Source of the DNA: a virus
Length of the DNA stretch: 39,428 bases
Direction: 5' to 3' (one strand)
Virus record (IMG/VR): IMGVR_UViG_3300025674_000115
Coordinates: 1-39,428 of that record
Part shown: piece by piece, positions 19,701 through 28,465 of the stretch
How positions within the stretch are numbered: the first letter of the stretch is position 1
Layout: every line of letters starts with the position of its first letter
The notes under the pieces: model-generated
Database searches by the model: none
What the model saw: only the letters and a program-made list of their open reading frames with translations
Told to the model about the DNA's origin: nothing
Position numbers and translations under genes: made by a program

Positions 19701-22700
19701 TCAATTGTGGGTTGTTGGTTGATATTGTTAATCAACACAATTCCATAATTAGTGTTTCCACCAGTGACAATTCCAGTTACATCTTGACTATTAGATTCTA
19801 ATGTAAATGACTTATTAATTCCATCAAATTGATTGGAGATATCATCAAAAATAAAGTTCTCTTTATATTCATTTCTATAGAAAATTCTACCAGAGAACGT
19901 TGAGTTTGTAGAAATTCCTGGTTGTAAAGTGCTAACACCAACTGGGCCGTATGGAGGTGCGATGAAATAGATTGCACCGTCACTAATGCTATAATCTCCT
20001 CCAAGAACAGTAACAGCAGTTCCAACGATGTGAGCAGACTGTTGAGTTCCAAGAACTGCTCTATCAACAGAAACTACGTTGGTTGATCCTAAACCAACAA
20101 CTCTAGCTTGTACAATTTCATCACCAACTTGTATAAGAGTATTAGTTCTAATTGATGTAATACCAGTCAGGGTTAACGCAGTATCTGTCAAATCTACATT
20201 TTGATCCAAACTTGTAGAAACAGGTAATCTATAAAGAGGACTTTGAATAATACCATCAATTGTAATTAAAGCTCTTGTATTTGAAATCTTATATTCTGGA
20301 GACAACGTGTGATTCTGTCCAGATGCAACTGTAGAGCCAATTCCTGTTGGTGAGGTAAACTGGAAGAAAATCTCATTTTCAGTAGCGTCAGTTTTAATAC
20401 CAGAAAGCTTAATAATGTTATTGTTAACTTTATATGCAAATACAGTTGTAGGTAATCTGGAGGTGCTTACACCAGCAATAGTTCTACTTGTAGTAGCAAT
20501 CCCAATGTATGATCCACTTGTACCTGGATTATATACTAATTCTTCACCTGTACTGAAATCGTGACCAGGAATAAAGATTTGACTACTACCCGCAGAAACT
20601 ACAGATAGATTTGTAGCATCAAATGTCTTCTTAAGTAAAGTGACACCTTGATTAGCTAGTGGGAATGATGTTAAACCAGCAGTGAGACCAAAACTACCAA
20701 TTCCAGTAAATTGTGAACTGATATCATCAATTTTTAATACCTTATTAGTCTGGCAAATAGAGTAGTCGGTCAATTTAGAGTTTTCAAAGTTGACAAACTT
20801 TGAAATTCCCTGACTTGTGGTTTCTTCAGTACCTAAGTCAAAATTATACTTAGTATACATTGAAGCAACATTGTCAAGTGATACAATAGTTGTAATTGTT
20901 GAAGAACCAATTGATACTTTAAGGTTTTCTTCTGGTTTGCTATTCAAAACCAAATCACTGAAGTTCTTAAATCCTACAGAGTGAACTAAACTATTAACTG
21001 GCTCTTCCCAAGTTGTCTTTGGAATAGTGCTCTTAATAGAATATGAGAAGTTTTGATAGTAATCGCTATCTTGAATTCTCTGTAAGGAATTGTTGAGGAT
21101 TCCAGAATCACTTAACCAAATTGACTCTGCATTCAGAGTAATTGAAGAGCTTGTGCTATAATTTGAGTCATTAGTGATAACTTCTTCAATTTCACCAATA
21201 GAACCAGATAGTGATCCTGTTACAATATCAGAAACCTCAGGATTGATACCCTTACCAGAGACTTTCAAAATTCTCCTTGTGCTATCCCATCCATTGTTGA
21301 GGACATTTGTAGTTTTGTCACCAACAATTAATTTTTCTTGGCTGAAGAATTCTGTCTGTTCTACATCAATTGCGAAAGAAGCAAGATCAGTAGATTTGAT
21401 GACCTTACCAGCACTATTGGTGACATCAAATGTGCCAGCAGTTGTTCCAATTCCAGCAATAGAATAAGTGATTGTCTCCGATCCAGTTGTAGTTACTCTT
21501 TGTGTAACTACGAAGTTTCTATATCCATAATCCTCAGAGTTGTATCCATCACCAACAAATCCAGTGCTTCCTAAACCTACAATACCTTCAACATAGATCT
21601 CATCTCCAATTTGGAATGGAAACTCGGTAAATCCGTTGGTAGGAGCTTTTAGTGATAAAATAATATCTGTACCGCTGCTGTAACCATCAATAACTCTAAT
21701 ACCATTACTGTTAAAAGTTGGAACTACAACTGGGCCAACTTCAGGCAATCCACCGACGTTGTTCAAAATATCAACAGACGATACTGAATTTCCAGTAATG
21801 TTAGCAGATAGTAACAATGCATCATTACCAATAACCTTCAATTTAGGAGGAGTTGTATAATTACTACCTCCACTGATAACTCTAACTTGCGAAACGCGAT
21901 TATTGTTCTTAATTCTTAAAACGATAGGTGTATCTGCTTTAGCGGAGATGGTTCTATCAGTTGGATAATTATAACCAGGGAGAGTCAAACTTACAGATTT
22001 GATCTTACCAATAGTATCAGAATAGGCTCTCAATACGCCACCAGTGCCAGAATCGGTGACAACCGTTGAAATTCCAGGTACAGACTTATATCCAACACCA
22101 GGATAATTTACCTTAACATTGAAGATGCCGCCAGAAGCAGATGTTGAGCTTGTGACATATGAAGTTGTAGTTACACCACTTGAAGTGTATGATGTAGATT
22201 CTGGTTTCTTATCAACATTAAAGTAGAATACACTATTTCCAATAGAAACTACGCTATGTGTTCCTTTGTAAACACTATCCTTAATGACAATTTTTCCAGA
22301 ATTAAAATTATCAGAATCTACAGTTAGACCTAATGCATTATTCGTAATACTTGCGATTCCTACTGGAATTGCCTTGTAATAGATTACATCAGGAATATTC
22401 TCATTGATTAGAAGATTTACTTTAGTAGTTACATTGCCATCTCCAGGAGATCCAATTCTTGTTACGTTCTGCTCAAAGTTTTGATTTGTAAAATCTTGGT
22501 TATCATAGAACTCTAATTTTAGATTTTGGAATGATGAGTCAGAAACCGCAAATCCAACCGTACTATTTCTAGTAAATTCTAGTTTTGGATTAATTGGTGA
22601 GAGAGTATGTGTACCAGATCCAGAGGAATTAAATGGTACATTGACATAATTCAATCTGGTAGAATTATAATAGGAATCTGCTAGTTTAACACTGTCATCA

Positions 22701-25700
22701 TTAATTTTAATGACAAAATATTCTCTATTGTTTTCTAGATTTGCAATTGGATTGGAGGATTCGTAGACAACCTTATCACCAGTTGATAGATTATGTGCAG
22801 GTAGATTAAGGGTTGATACTGTAGAACCAACACCAACTTGAGTTGAACCAAAACTTACAGGGTTTACTAGAAGTTTTGCATTATAATCATTATATTTTAA
22901 AGTTACATTTTGTGAGATATTCGCTACAAGATCTAGTGTTACTTCATCACCAATCTGTAAACCATTATTTTCTGTGGTGTTAACTTGTGCTCTAGATCTT
23001 GATGCAAAACCACGAATTTCATTTCTTACTTCAGTAAATGCATGAGTTGATCCAATTTGAGTTGCAATACCTGTGAAATACAATCTTGTAGTTGTACTTC
23101 CAATACCAGCTTGAGTTGTAACAATTCCAATATTATTATCGTCTACTTTTACCGCATAAACAATCTGATTGTTTTGTAAAGTAAACGTTGGAGTTAAGGA
23201 AGAATTATTAGAACAGGTTAATCCAGCACCAGTGGCAAATGAATACTTTAATTTTTGACCATTAAAGTAACCATGACCAGGAATAAAGATGTTTCTTGGA
23301 TCAATGTTGTATAATTTTCTTAACAAGACAACACCAGTGGTTGAAACACCACTAACACTTGTGCTATCATAATCTAAGAGAATTGAAGTAGTAGATGCAG
23401 AAACAACCGCAGCTTGAGTAATTGTTACTCCAGCTCCAATGGTAGATTCTACATAATCGCCAATCTTAAATGGATTGTATGAGAAGTTAATTCTTGTGTA
23501 TGAACCTTGACCTGTTTCTACACCAACGTATGAAGCAGAAATGCCATAACCAACAAATGTTCTGGTTACGGTTGTTCCAGAACCTACATTAGTTTGTGGA
23601 TCAAAGTATTGAGTTCTATTTTCTGTAAGAGGTGCATTAGTAGTAAATCCTGTTAGTGTATATGTGAAATAACGTTGGTCTAGAGATACTTCAGTATTTG
23701 CTGTATGTGCTAGTCCAAGTGTAGAATCATACTCACGCAATACTTTGTATGCTCCTGTAACTCTATTTCTGTCTAGTACCAGGAATCTTTCACTATTGAT
23801 TCCAATAATATCATTTACTTTAATTCTATCATTATATGATTTTTCTAGAAGTGAAATCTCGGTTATCATTCCTGTTGCAGGAGTTGAACCAATACCAACT
23901 TCGAGATTTGTTGTAATTGAAGAAACACCAATTCTATAAACACCTTCAAATGACTTAAATGCATAGGTGCTGATACCAGAAATGTTTACTAGGTCACCAT
24001 CACTAAGTTTATGGGGAACTGATGTAATTCCAGTAACTCTTTCGTTGCTGTATGCAAATTCTACACCACTAAATGAAGTTGTAGAATAGCTTACTGATGT
24101 TATAGTTTTACCTTTAACATGCGAAATTGCAGCATCAGCCCCTCTTCCACCACTTCCAGTATTGTCAAAATCAACTACTTCTCCAACCTTGTAATTGCTT
24201 CCAGGAAGAAGAACTCTAACTGAAGAAATGCCAGAAGAGAATACCGAAGTTACTTCAGACTTTTCCCTTTCACTCTTAACTTGAGGAGCAGCGTAATAAT
24301 TTGAATTAGGCGATGTTAATTTGTATGGGGCTGTATTTCTTAAGATGTCATCTTGAAGATCGTCTAAAATTTGTTGTGACTTGGAGAAATCGTAGTTAAA
24401 CTGATCTACGTCATTTCTATATCCATTTAGAACATATGGGAAGTTATTTCTTGTTGCAAAGTAAGCATATGTTCCAGTTGGGAACTCTGGAGTTGTGCAG
24501 AATCTTCCATTGTTAGCATCTAGATCTCCATCTCCACTATATTCATAATCTTCTACAAAGAATCCAGATGGGAAACTTGGTCTATTTGGCTTGGATACCA
24601 AAGTATAACTAGATCTTAACTCAGTAATATTACCAATTGCTTTTGGATTCTTAGAACCATAGGGGCCATAGATTGGGTTTCCATCATATGCCCAACCAAT
24701 AATAGGAGAGTGTGAAGTATTAATACCAACTTCTACCAAAGATGAATTGATATTATCACCTAGATGATATCTGAGAATTCTTGGAGCAGTTACAGAAACC
24801 GATTGGTTGTCGGTGTTATTTTTATTAAATGGTTCAATAATAATCAAATCATCTTTGTTATTTGGATTTGTTAGAATATGCTCATGCTTTTTATAAGTAT
24901 CAACATTCCACTTTTGGATATTTGGAGATAAGATGCAACCACTACCCTTTGTTACTACCGTAAGTTCAGTAGTCTCTTTAGTGTAACCAACACCAGAATC
25001 AAGAACAGTTACTGATACAACCTCACCATTAACAACTTTTGGCAGAAGTCTTGCATAATTACCAGTTCCACTTACAGTAATTGTAGGCGTTGAGACGTAT
25101 CCAGAACCGCCGTTAAGGACGTATACTTGGTCAATGCTGCCATTGTTTATAATTGGAGCTACAACGGCTCCAGAGCCGCTAGAGACGATAGCTGTGGGCT
25201 TTCTGTCGAAGTTTAGGATATTTGCAGAACCATAATTACTTCCACCCTCAGTTACAAAAATACCATCAATAACACCAGAAACCACAGCAACTGCTGTAGC
25301 TTGTGAGGTACTAAATTTAGATACCGCGTCAGTTGCAAATCCAGTTACATTTGGAAGATTTGGTATTCCAGCAATTGAAACTTGGATGCTTGGATATTTG
25401 AAGGTATGGGTTCCAACTCCATAATCATCAAGCTTAACATAAATGTTTCTTCTATAATTTTCAGAGCTGAACGTAGACCCAATTCCCACAGAAGCCAATC
25501 TAAAGCGATCGGAATCAATCTTAATCGCTTTGTATTGTAAAGTGGTTGATAGACCAGCAATAGGTGTATTTGAAGTTGAATATTCAACAATATCTCCAGA
25601 CTCGAATCCGTGATTCTTTGCAAAGATGTAGTCATTTAATGTGTTGATACCAACAATACTTGTGCTGACTTTAGTATAATCTAAAGGTGGATAAGCTTGT

Positions 25701-28459
25701 GAAAGGATATCAATCTTCTTATGTCTGTAGTTACTACCTGGATTAGTTACAACAATCTTATCAATTACCTTTCTTACAGTTGTTGCAACAAGCTGATGAG
25801 TACCAGAAGCTGATCTGGTGATGTTTATTGTGTTAATTCCTGCAAGCGCATCATTCTTTCTTTCTGCTAAAGAAAGTGAAGAATCAGTGTTTGCAATTAC
25901 ATAATACTTAGAACCATCAACTAAGAAACCTGTGGTATTGTTATTTCCAGTGCTTCCGATGCCAAGACCAGTATTTCCAAGAGTTTTATATACAATCTCT
26001 TCACCATTGATGAAGTTGTGATATGTGCCAAAGCCAATAATGTCTGTTACTGTGTTAATACCAACATTAGCATCAAACTTAATTGAGGTTAAGACAGAAC
26101 GCATTTTAGCTTCTGCCGTAGCACCAGAACCATTACCACCAGTTATAACAATAGATGGTGCCTTCTTATAATCATATCCTGGATTAGTTACGATAATATC
26201 ATCAAAATGTCCTGAAACGAACACATTTCCAGTTGCACCAGATCCAACAGTATCTGACATGATTAATTGTGGTGGATTAATCACATCATAATTTCTGCCA
26301 CTATTCAATACGTCAACAGACTCAATCTGACCATAGAATACTGCATCAGAGAATTTGTTAGAAATAATCTCAACACCATTGAGTAGGATGCCAACAGGAC
26401 CTGTCTGTAATGGTTGCTCTGGATTCTTCTTCTTGGTAGTAATAGGAATTCTCTTAAGTAGATTCTGACTACCTAGTGTTCTGTTGTCTTGTGCAGCATC
26501 AGCTACAATATAATTTGATGTTCCATTACCTTCAGAGAACGAAATGAAGTCGTTGATGAAGATTCTTGATGGGCTGAATGCTAACTTAAATCTATTATTG
26601 TCAATTTTGCTGACAAAATATACACCAGTAGAGATGCCACTGATAGGATTGCCATTAGGATTGAAGACTACCTTATCACCAGTGTAGAAGTTGTGATTTG
26701 TTACGTCAATAATATTTGTATTACCAGCACCAACACTGAAGAACTTTTTACGAGATAGTACTCCAGATCCAGCTGTAATGCTGTATGATGGCAATCCAGT
26801 GGAAGTTACATAGAGATTCTCTTTCTTTCTATCAATGTAGGTATTTTGAACATCAGCTACAAATTTGGTAATCTCTGGATATGTAGAACTAACAGAAGAT
26901 ACATATTTAATATTTCTTTTTGCAACATAGTTGGAAGTTTGCGAAAGTGTACCAGAAAATTCAAAAGTAAACGAATCTACAGCATTTACTTGGATAACTT
27001 CTCCATTAATTTGTTCTTGACTTTGTTGGTCAATTAATGTTACAGTATCAGACGACTTAAAGCCATGAGGCTCTTTGGTGTTGATTACTGAAGGAGAAGT
27101 TGTCGATTCTACACCAAATTCTCTTGGCTGAACATCTACTTCATAAGATACGTTGTGGATCCATGGATCAAACTTTTTATTATATGATTCAGCAATAACT
27201 TCTTCACCTAAAGTTTTTACCTTAATCTCGTCACCAACTGCAAGATACTTAGTATTCTCAGCTAAAGTAACGTTCTTATCTAACTGTGCAGTTACACGAA
27301 GGAAAACTGGCTTAGTCTCATCACCATTCTCATAAGAATAGATGAAACTATTTTGGAAAATATCTGAATATACTGCGACGCTAGTTGTTAAGCCAACACA
27401 ATTGAAAAATTGAGTGCTGCTCTTAGAAGTATAAGTTACAATACCACTGTTGACATAAAGCTCTCCAGCATCGGCAAATCCAACAGTAGAGTCAACTGTA
27501 ATTGTTGATGACGATAGATCTACTGGATCTGTAGTCTTGGTACTAGGACATACAGAAAAATCTCCAACCGTAGATTCTAAGCTTAGTTTGATCTGATAGT
27601 ATCCACCACCTTCGAGATTGATGATTTGGCTATCATAAACATAGCTAGATGATTGTGGAGAGTCTTGGAAAATTGCTTGACCCTTAAGCTTAGATGCATC
27701 ACCACTAATTTGCTGAACAATAAGGTTTTTAGTTACCAACCAGTCAGCGTTTGATGGTTTAATTAGATAATCTTGTGGTTTTATGATTTCTGCGTTTGGT
27801 TCTCCGTAAAGAACCTTGAATAGAATCTTAATAGACTCGTCTGAACCCTTAGATTTGTAGAAATCTCTTGCAAAAGTTAAAAACTTACCTTTGTTTAAAC
27901 CATCAGCTAATGTTCTCTCTTCAAATCCAGGTAAGAATTGATATTTAAGCTTCTTCCAAAATTCTACTAGGAATAAGTTACTTAAATTATAGACAGTATC
28001 GTCAGCAACGTGAGATGCTGCCTCAGATTCTCTGAATACGAGATATTCTGGGTAGTTAGTCTTATGTAAAGACTCTACTCCACTAAAGCCACGGATACAG
28101 CCATAAAACTTAGTATCATCCTTACTAGTGTATGTGATGATCTCGGTGCCAATCTTTAGCAGACCATAAGACTGGGGCCAGGCAGCCGTAGAGGCAACCT
28201 CAATTTCATCAGTAAAAGATTCAATATTATTTGTAAGAGATGTAGATCCGTCAAGGTATGATGTTTCCTTAAAATTCTCAAAATTTAAGTATTGATCAAT
28301 ATTCTCACTAAGATCAGTTGAACCGCCTTGGCGATCCATTGAAATATAATACTGCTTCAGAAACTCAGTAAATAGTGGATTTTCTTCGGCAATGAATTTT
28401 GGAATCTGAGTACCAATAACTTGGTTAATTTGTACTCTCTGGATCTGCTTATCAATCAT
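16703..28459 (-). CDS. Giant 3918-aa baseplate/tail protein (gp7 position) with YHYH and beta-propeller-like repeats
   Basis: One uninterrupted 11.8-kb frame, about 30% of the window, between gp6 and gp8, which is the position of wedge initiator gp7 (about 1030 aa in T4). Residues 1-260 look like the wedge-type head (NQVIGTQIPKFIAEENPLFT, FLKQYYISMDRQGG, KLKYQFLPGFEERTLADGLN, SDESIKILFKVLYGEPNAEI). Near residues 1250-1290 is a YHYH-type segment (WAYDGNPIYGPYGSKNP). Many GxGY/GSGA modules are scattered throughout. Residues of about 3400-3680 hold repeats like TVGNSGRILSSSDGYVW and AVGENGTVIYSTDGSIWTL, a BNR/YCF48-like beta-propeller signature. The many surface beta modules suggest host-surface contact, but that is inference. 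Co-transcribed with gp6, which ends 6 bases upstream. Confidence 0.87.
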   Translation of the reverse strand: MIDKQIQRVQINQVIGTQIPKFIAEENPLFTEFLKQYYISMDRQGGSTDLSENIDQYLNFENFKETSYLDGSTSLTNNIESFTDEIEVASTAAWPQSYGLLKIGTEIITYTSKDDTKFYGCIRGFSGVESLHKTNYPEYLVFRESEAASHVADDTVYNLSNLFLVEFWKKLKYQFLPGFEERTLADGLNKGKFLTFARDFYKSKGSDESIKILFKVLYGEPNAEIIKPQDYLIKPSNADWLVTKNLIVQQISGDASKLKGQAIFQDSPQSSSYVYDSQIINLEGGGYYQIKLSLESTVGDFSVCPSTKTTDPVDLSSSTITVDSTVGFADAGELYVNSGIVTYTSKSSTQFFNCVGLTTSVAVYSDIFQNSFIYSYENGDETKPVFLRVTAQLDKNVTLAENTKYLAVGDEIKVKTLGEEVIAESYNKKFDPWIHNVSYEVDVQPREFGVESTTSPSVINTKEPHGFKSSDTVTLIDQQSQEQINGEVIQVNAVDSFTFEFSGTLSQTSNYVAKRNIKYVSSVSSTYPEITKFVADVQNTYIDRKKENLYVTSTGLPSYSITAGSGVLSRKKFFSVGAGNTNIIDVTNHNFYTGDKVVFNPNGNPISGISTGVYFVSKIDNNRFKLAFSPSRIFINDFISFSEGNGTSNYIVADAAQDNRTLGSQNLLKRIPITTKKKNPEQPLQTGPVGILLNGVEIISNKFSDAVFYGQIESVDVLNSGRNYDVINPPQLIMSDTVGSGATGNVFVSGHFDDIIVTNPGYDYKKAPSIVITGGNGSGATAEAKMRSVLTSIKFDANVGINTVTDIIGFGTYHNFINGEEIVYKTLGNTGLGIGSTGNNNTTGFLVDGSKYYVIANTDSSLSLAERKNDALAGINTINITRSASGTHQLVATTVRKVIDKIVVTNPGSNYRHKKIDILSQAYPPLDYTKVSTSIVGINTLNDYIFAKNHGFESGDIVEYSTSNTPIAGLSTTLQYKAIKIDSDRFRLASVGIGSTFSSENYRRNIYVKLDDYGVGTHTFKYPSIQVSIAGIPNLPNVTGFATDAVSKFSTSQATAVAVVSGVIDGIFVTEGGSNYGSANILNFDRKPTAIVSSGSGAVVAPIINNGSIDQVYVLNGGSGYVSTPTITVSGTGNYARLLPKVVNGEVVSVTVLDSGVGYTKETTELTVVTKGSGCILSPNIQKWNVDTYKKHEHILTNPNNKDDLIIIEPFNKNNTDNQSVSVTAPRILRYHLGDNINSSLVEVGINTSHSPIIGWAYDGNPIYGPYGSKNPKAIGNITELRSSYTLVSKPNRPSFPSGFFVEDYEYSGDGDLDANNGRFCTTPEFPTGTYAYFATRNNFPYVLNGYRNDVDQFNYDFSKSQQILDDLQDDILRNTAPYKLTSPNSNYYAAPQVKSEREKSEVTSVFSSGISSVRVLLPGSNYKVGEVVDFDNTGSGGRGADAAISHVKGKTITSVSYSTTSFSGVEFAYSNERVTGITSVPHKLSDGDLVNISGISTYAFKSFEGVYRIGVSSITTNLEVGIGSTPATGMITEISLLEKSYNDRIKVNDIIGINSERFLVLDRNRVTGAYKVLREYDSTLGLAHTANTEVSLDQRYFTYTLTGFTTNAPLTENRTQYFDPQTNVGSGTTVTRTFVGYGISASYVGVETGQGSYTRINFSYNPFKIGDYVESTIGAGVTITQAAVVSASTTSILLDYDSTSVSGVSTTGVVLLRKLYNIDPRNIFIPGHGYFNGQKLKYSFATGAGLTCSNNSSLTPTFTLQNNQIVYAVKVDDNNIGIVTTQAGIGSTTTRLYFTGIATQIGSTHAFTEVRNEIRGFASRSRAQVNTTENNGLQIGDEVTLDLVANISQNVTLKYNDYNAKLLVNPVSFGSTQVGVGSTVSTLNLPAHNLSTGDKVVYESSNPIANLENNREYFVIKINDDSVKLADSYYNSTRLNYVNVPFNSSGSGTHTLSPINPKLEFTRNSTVGFAVSDSSFQNLKLEFYDNQDFTNQNFEQNVTRIGSPGDGNVTTKVNLLINENIPDVIYYKAIPVGIASITNNALGLTVDSDNFNSGKIVIKDSVYKGTHSVVSIGNSVFYFNVDKKPESTSYTSSGVTTTSYVTSSTSASGGIFNVKVNYPGVGYKSVPGISTVVTDSGTGGVLRAYSDTIGKIKSVSLTLPGYNYPTDRTISAKADTPIVLRIKNNNRVSQVRVISGGSNYTTPPKLKVIGNDALLLSANITGNSVSSVDILNNVGGLPEVGPVVVPTFNSNGIRVIDGYSSGTDIILSLKAPTNGFTEFPFQIGDEIYVEGIVGLGSTGFVGDGYNSEDYGYRNFVVTQRVTTTGSETITYSIAGIGTTAGTFDVTNSAGKVIKSTDLASFAIDVEQTEFFSQEKLIVGDKTTNVLNNGWDSTRRILKVSGKGINPEVSDIVTGSLSGSIGEIEEVITNDSNYSTSSSITLNAESIWLSDSGILNNSLQRIQDSDYYQNFSYSIKSTIPKTTWEEPVNSLVHSVGFKNFSDLVLNSKPEENLKVSIGSSTITTIVSLDNVASMYTKYNFDLGTEETTSQGISKFVNFENSKLTDYSICQTNKVLKIDDISSQFTGIGSFGLTAGLTSFPLANQGVTLLKKTFDATNLSVVSAGSSQIFIPGHDFSTGEELVYNPGTSGSYIGIATTSRTIAGVSTSRLPTTVFAYKVNNNIIKLSGIKTDATENEIFFQFTSPTGIGSTVASGQNHTLSPEYKISNTRALITIDGIIQSPLYRLPVSTSLDQNVDLTDTALTLTGITSIRTNTLIQVGDEIVQARVVGLGSTNVVSVDRAVLGTQQSAHIVGTAVTVLGGDYSISDGAIYFIAPPYGPVGVSTLQPGISTNSTFSGRIFYRNEYKENFIFDDISNQFDGINKSFTLESNSQDVTGIVTGGNTNYGIVLINNINQQPTIDYTMAQRVSPGIGASITFTGTSIETIPRGGIIDEVTAGFGFGYQSLQQAFAVCSVSAGGTVQSVSIINSGSGYRTPPTVSIASSVGGSGAVITSELISGSVSVLNITNGGSGYSQASPPTITVGVPTAYSNLELIGGSGYGGKVNVQVGSGGSVTQFQIIDRGYGYKPNDVLTITGVPVGFGTSAFTLTVNSIINNKFSGWSFGLLDRLDDFSQYFNGRRKTFSLTKTVITSNPFSIDSAPGSGIDVENNLLIFINDILQQPGRDYLFDGGTQITFTEAPKSGSKFQILFYKGSDSDVVDVDITETIKVGDYIKLLGTAPYQEQNRRIVEEITKRDQVQTNNYFDVGISTSQEVQRLVNWTKQTSDLVVDGEIISKSRTNYISNIKPTSRIIKNIVTSDSEIYVENAYPFFRQLDNYLQEDNKVMIVDGIDVEAATASATVSASSTISSVSITSPGFGYTVSSVPNVSFASTIPQIREIGKTWTVGIITSAARSYKDLAYKGGLYVAVSDGGFISTSTDSSTWLSHNEVAYDLTAVGVGSDAFVIVGHNGTALRSYSGAEGSWFGSPVFYSRNFNNINFSYNVIASFTRQLNAVTYGNEAFVAVGTGGTAIVTNYGSGGIGTAWVVRSTPITSALNGITFGLDGFITVGNSGRILSSSDGYVWNEVPSSGIVTVENLYDVSYVNDKFIAVGENGTVIYSTDGSIWTLATTNTSTNLYSVTYVDNVYVITGEDALVLNSIDGINWNIRTSAIATSINKLITYPDGVIGVGSTSQYAYSNPEIVRCQASATVSAAGTISNITITEGGFGYDPTATAQVLVSPPSAKYEILTNVDSVGDFGVVVSLGTSATGVNTSSPMVQFDFDCDDFLNVTKYGFIARSGITTGDYFTIKNSCVGDAITSLDPSTNILGIGSTFIDNVYRADQVINDGISGIVTVYSNVQTIVGLASTSFAGIAEYSWGKLYNFNTRTLPKEFKLSNSGLTGVSTAPIVTRINALKEEFS

Positions 28460-28465
28460 TCTTCG

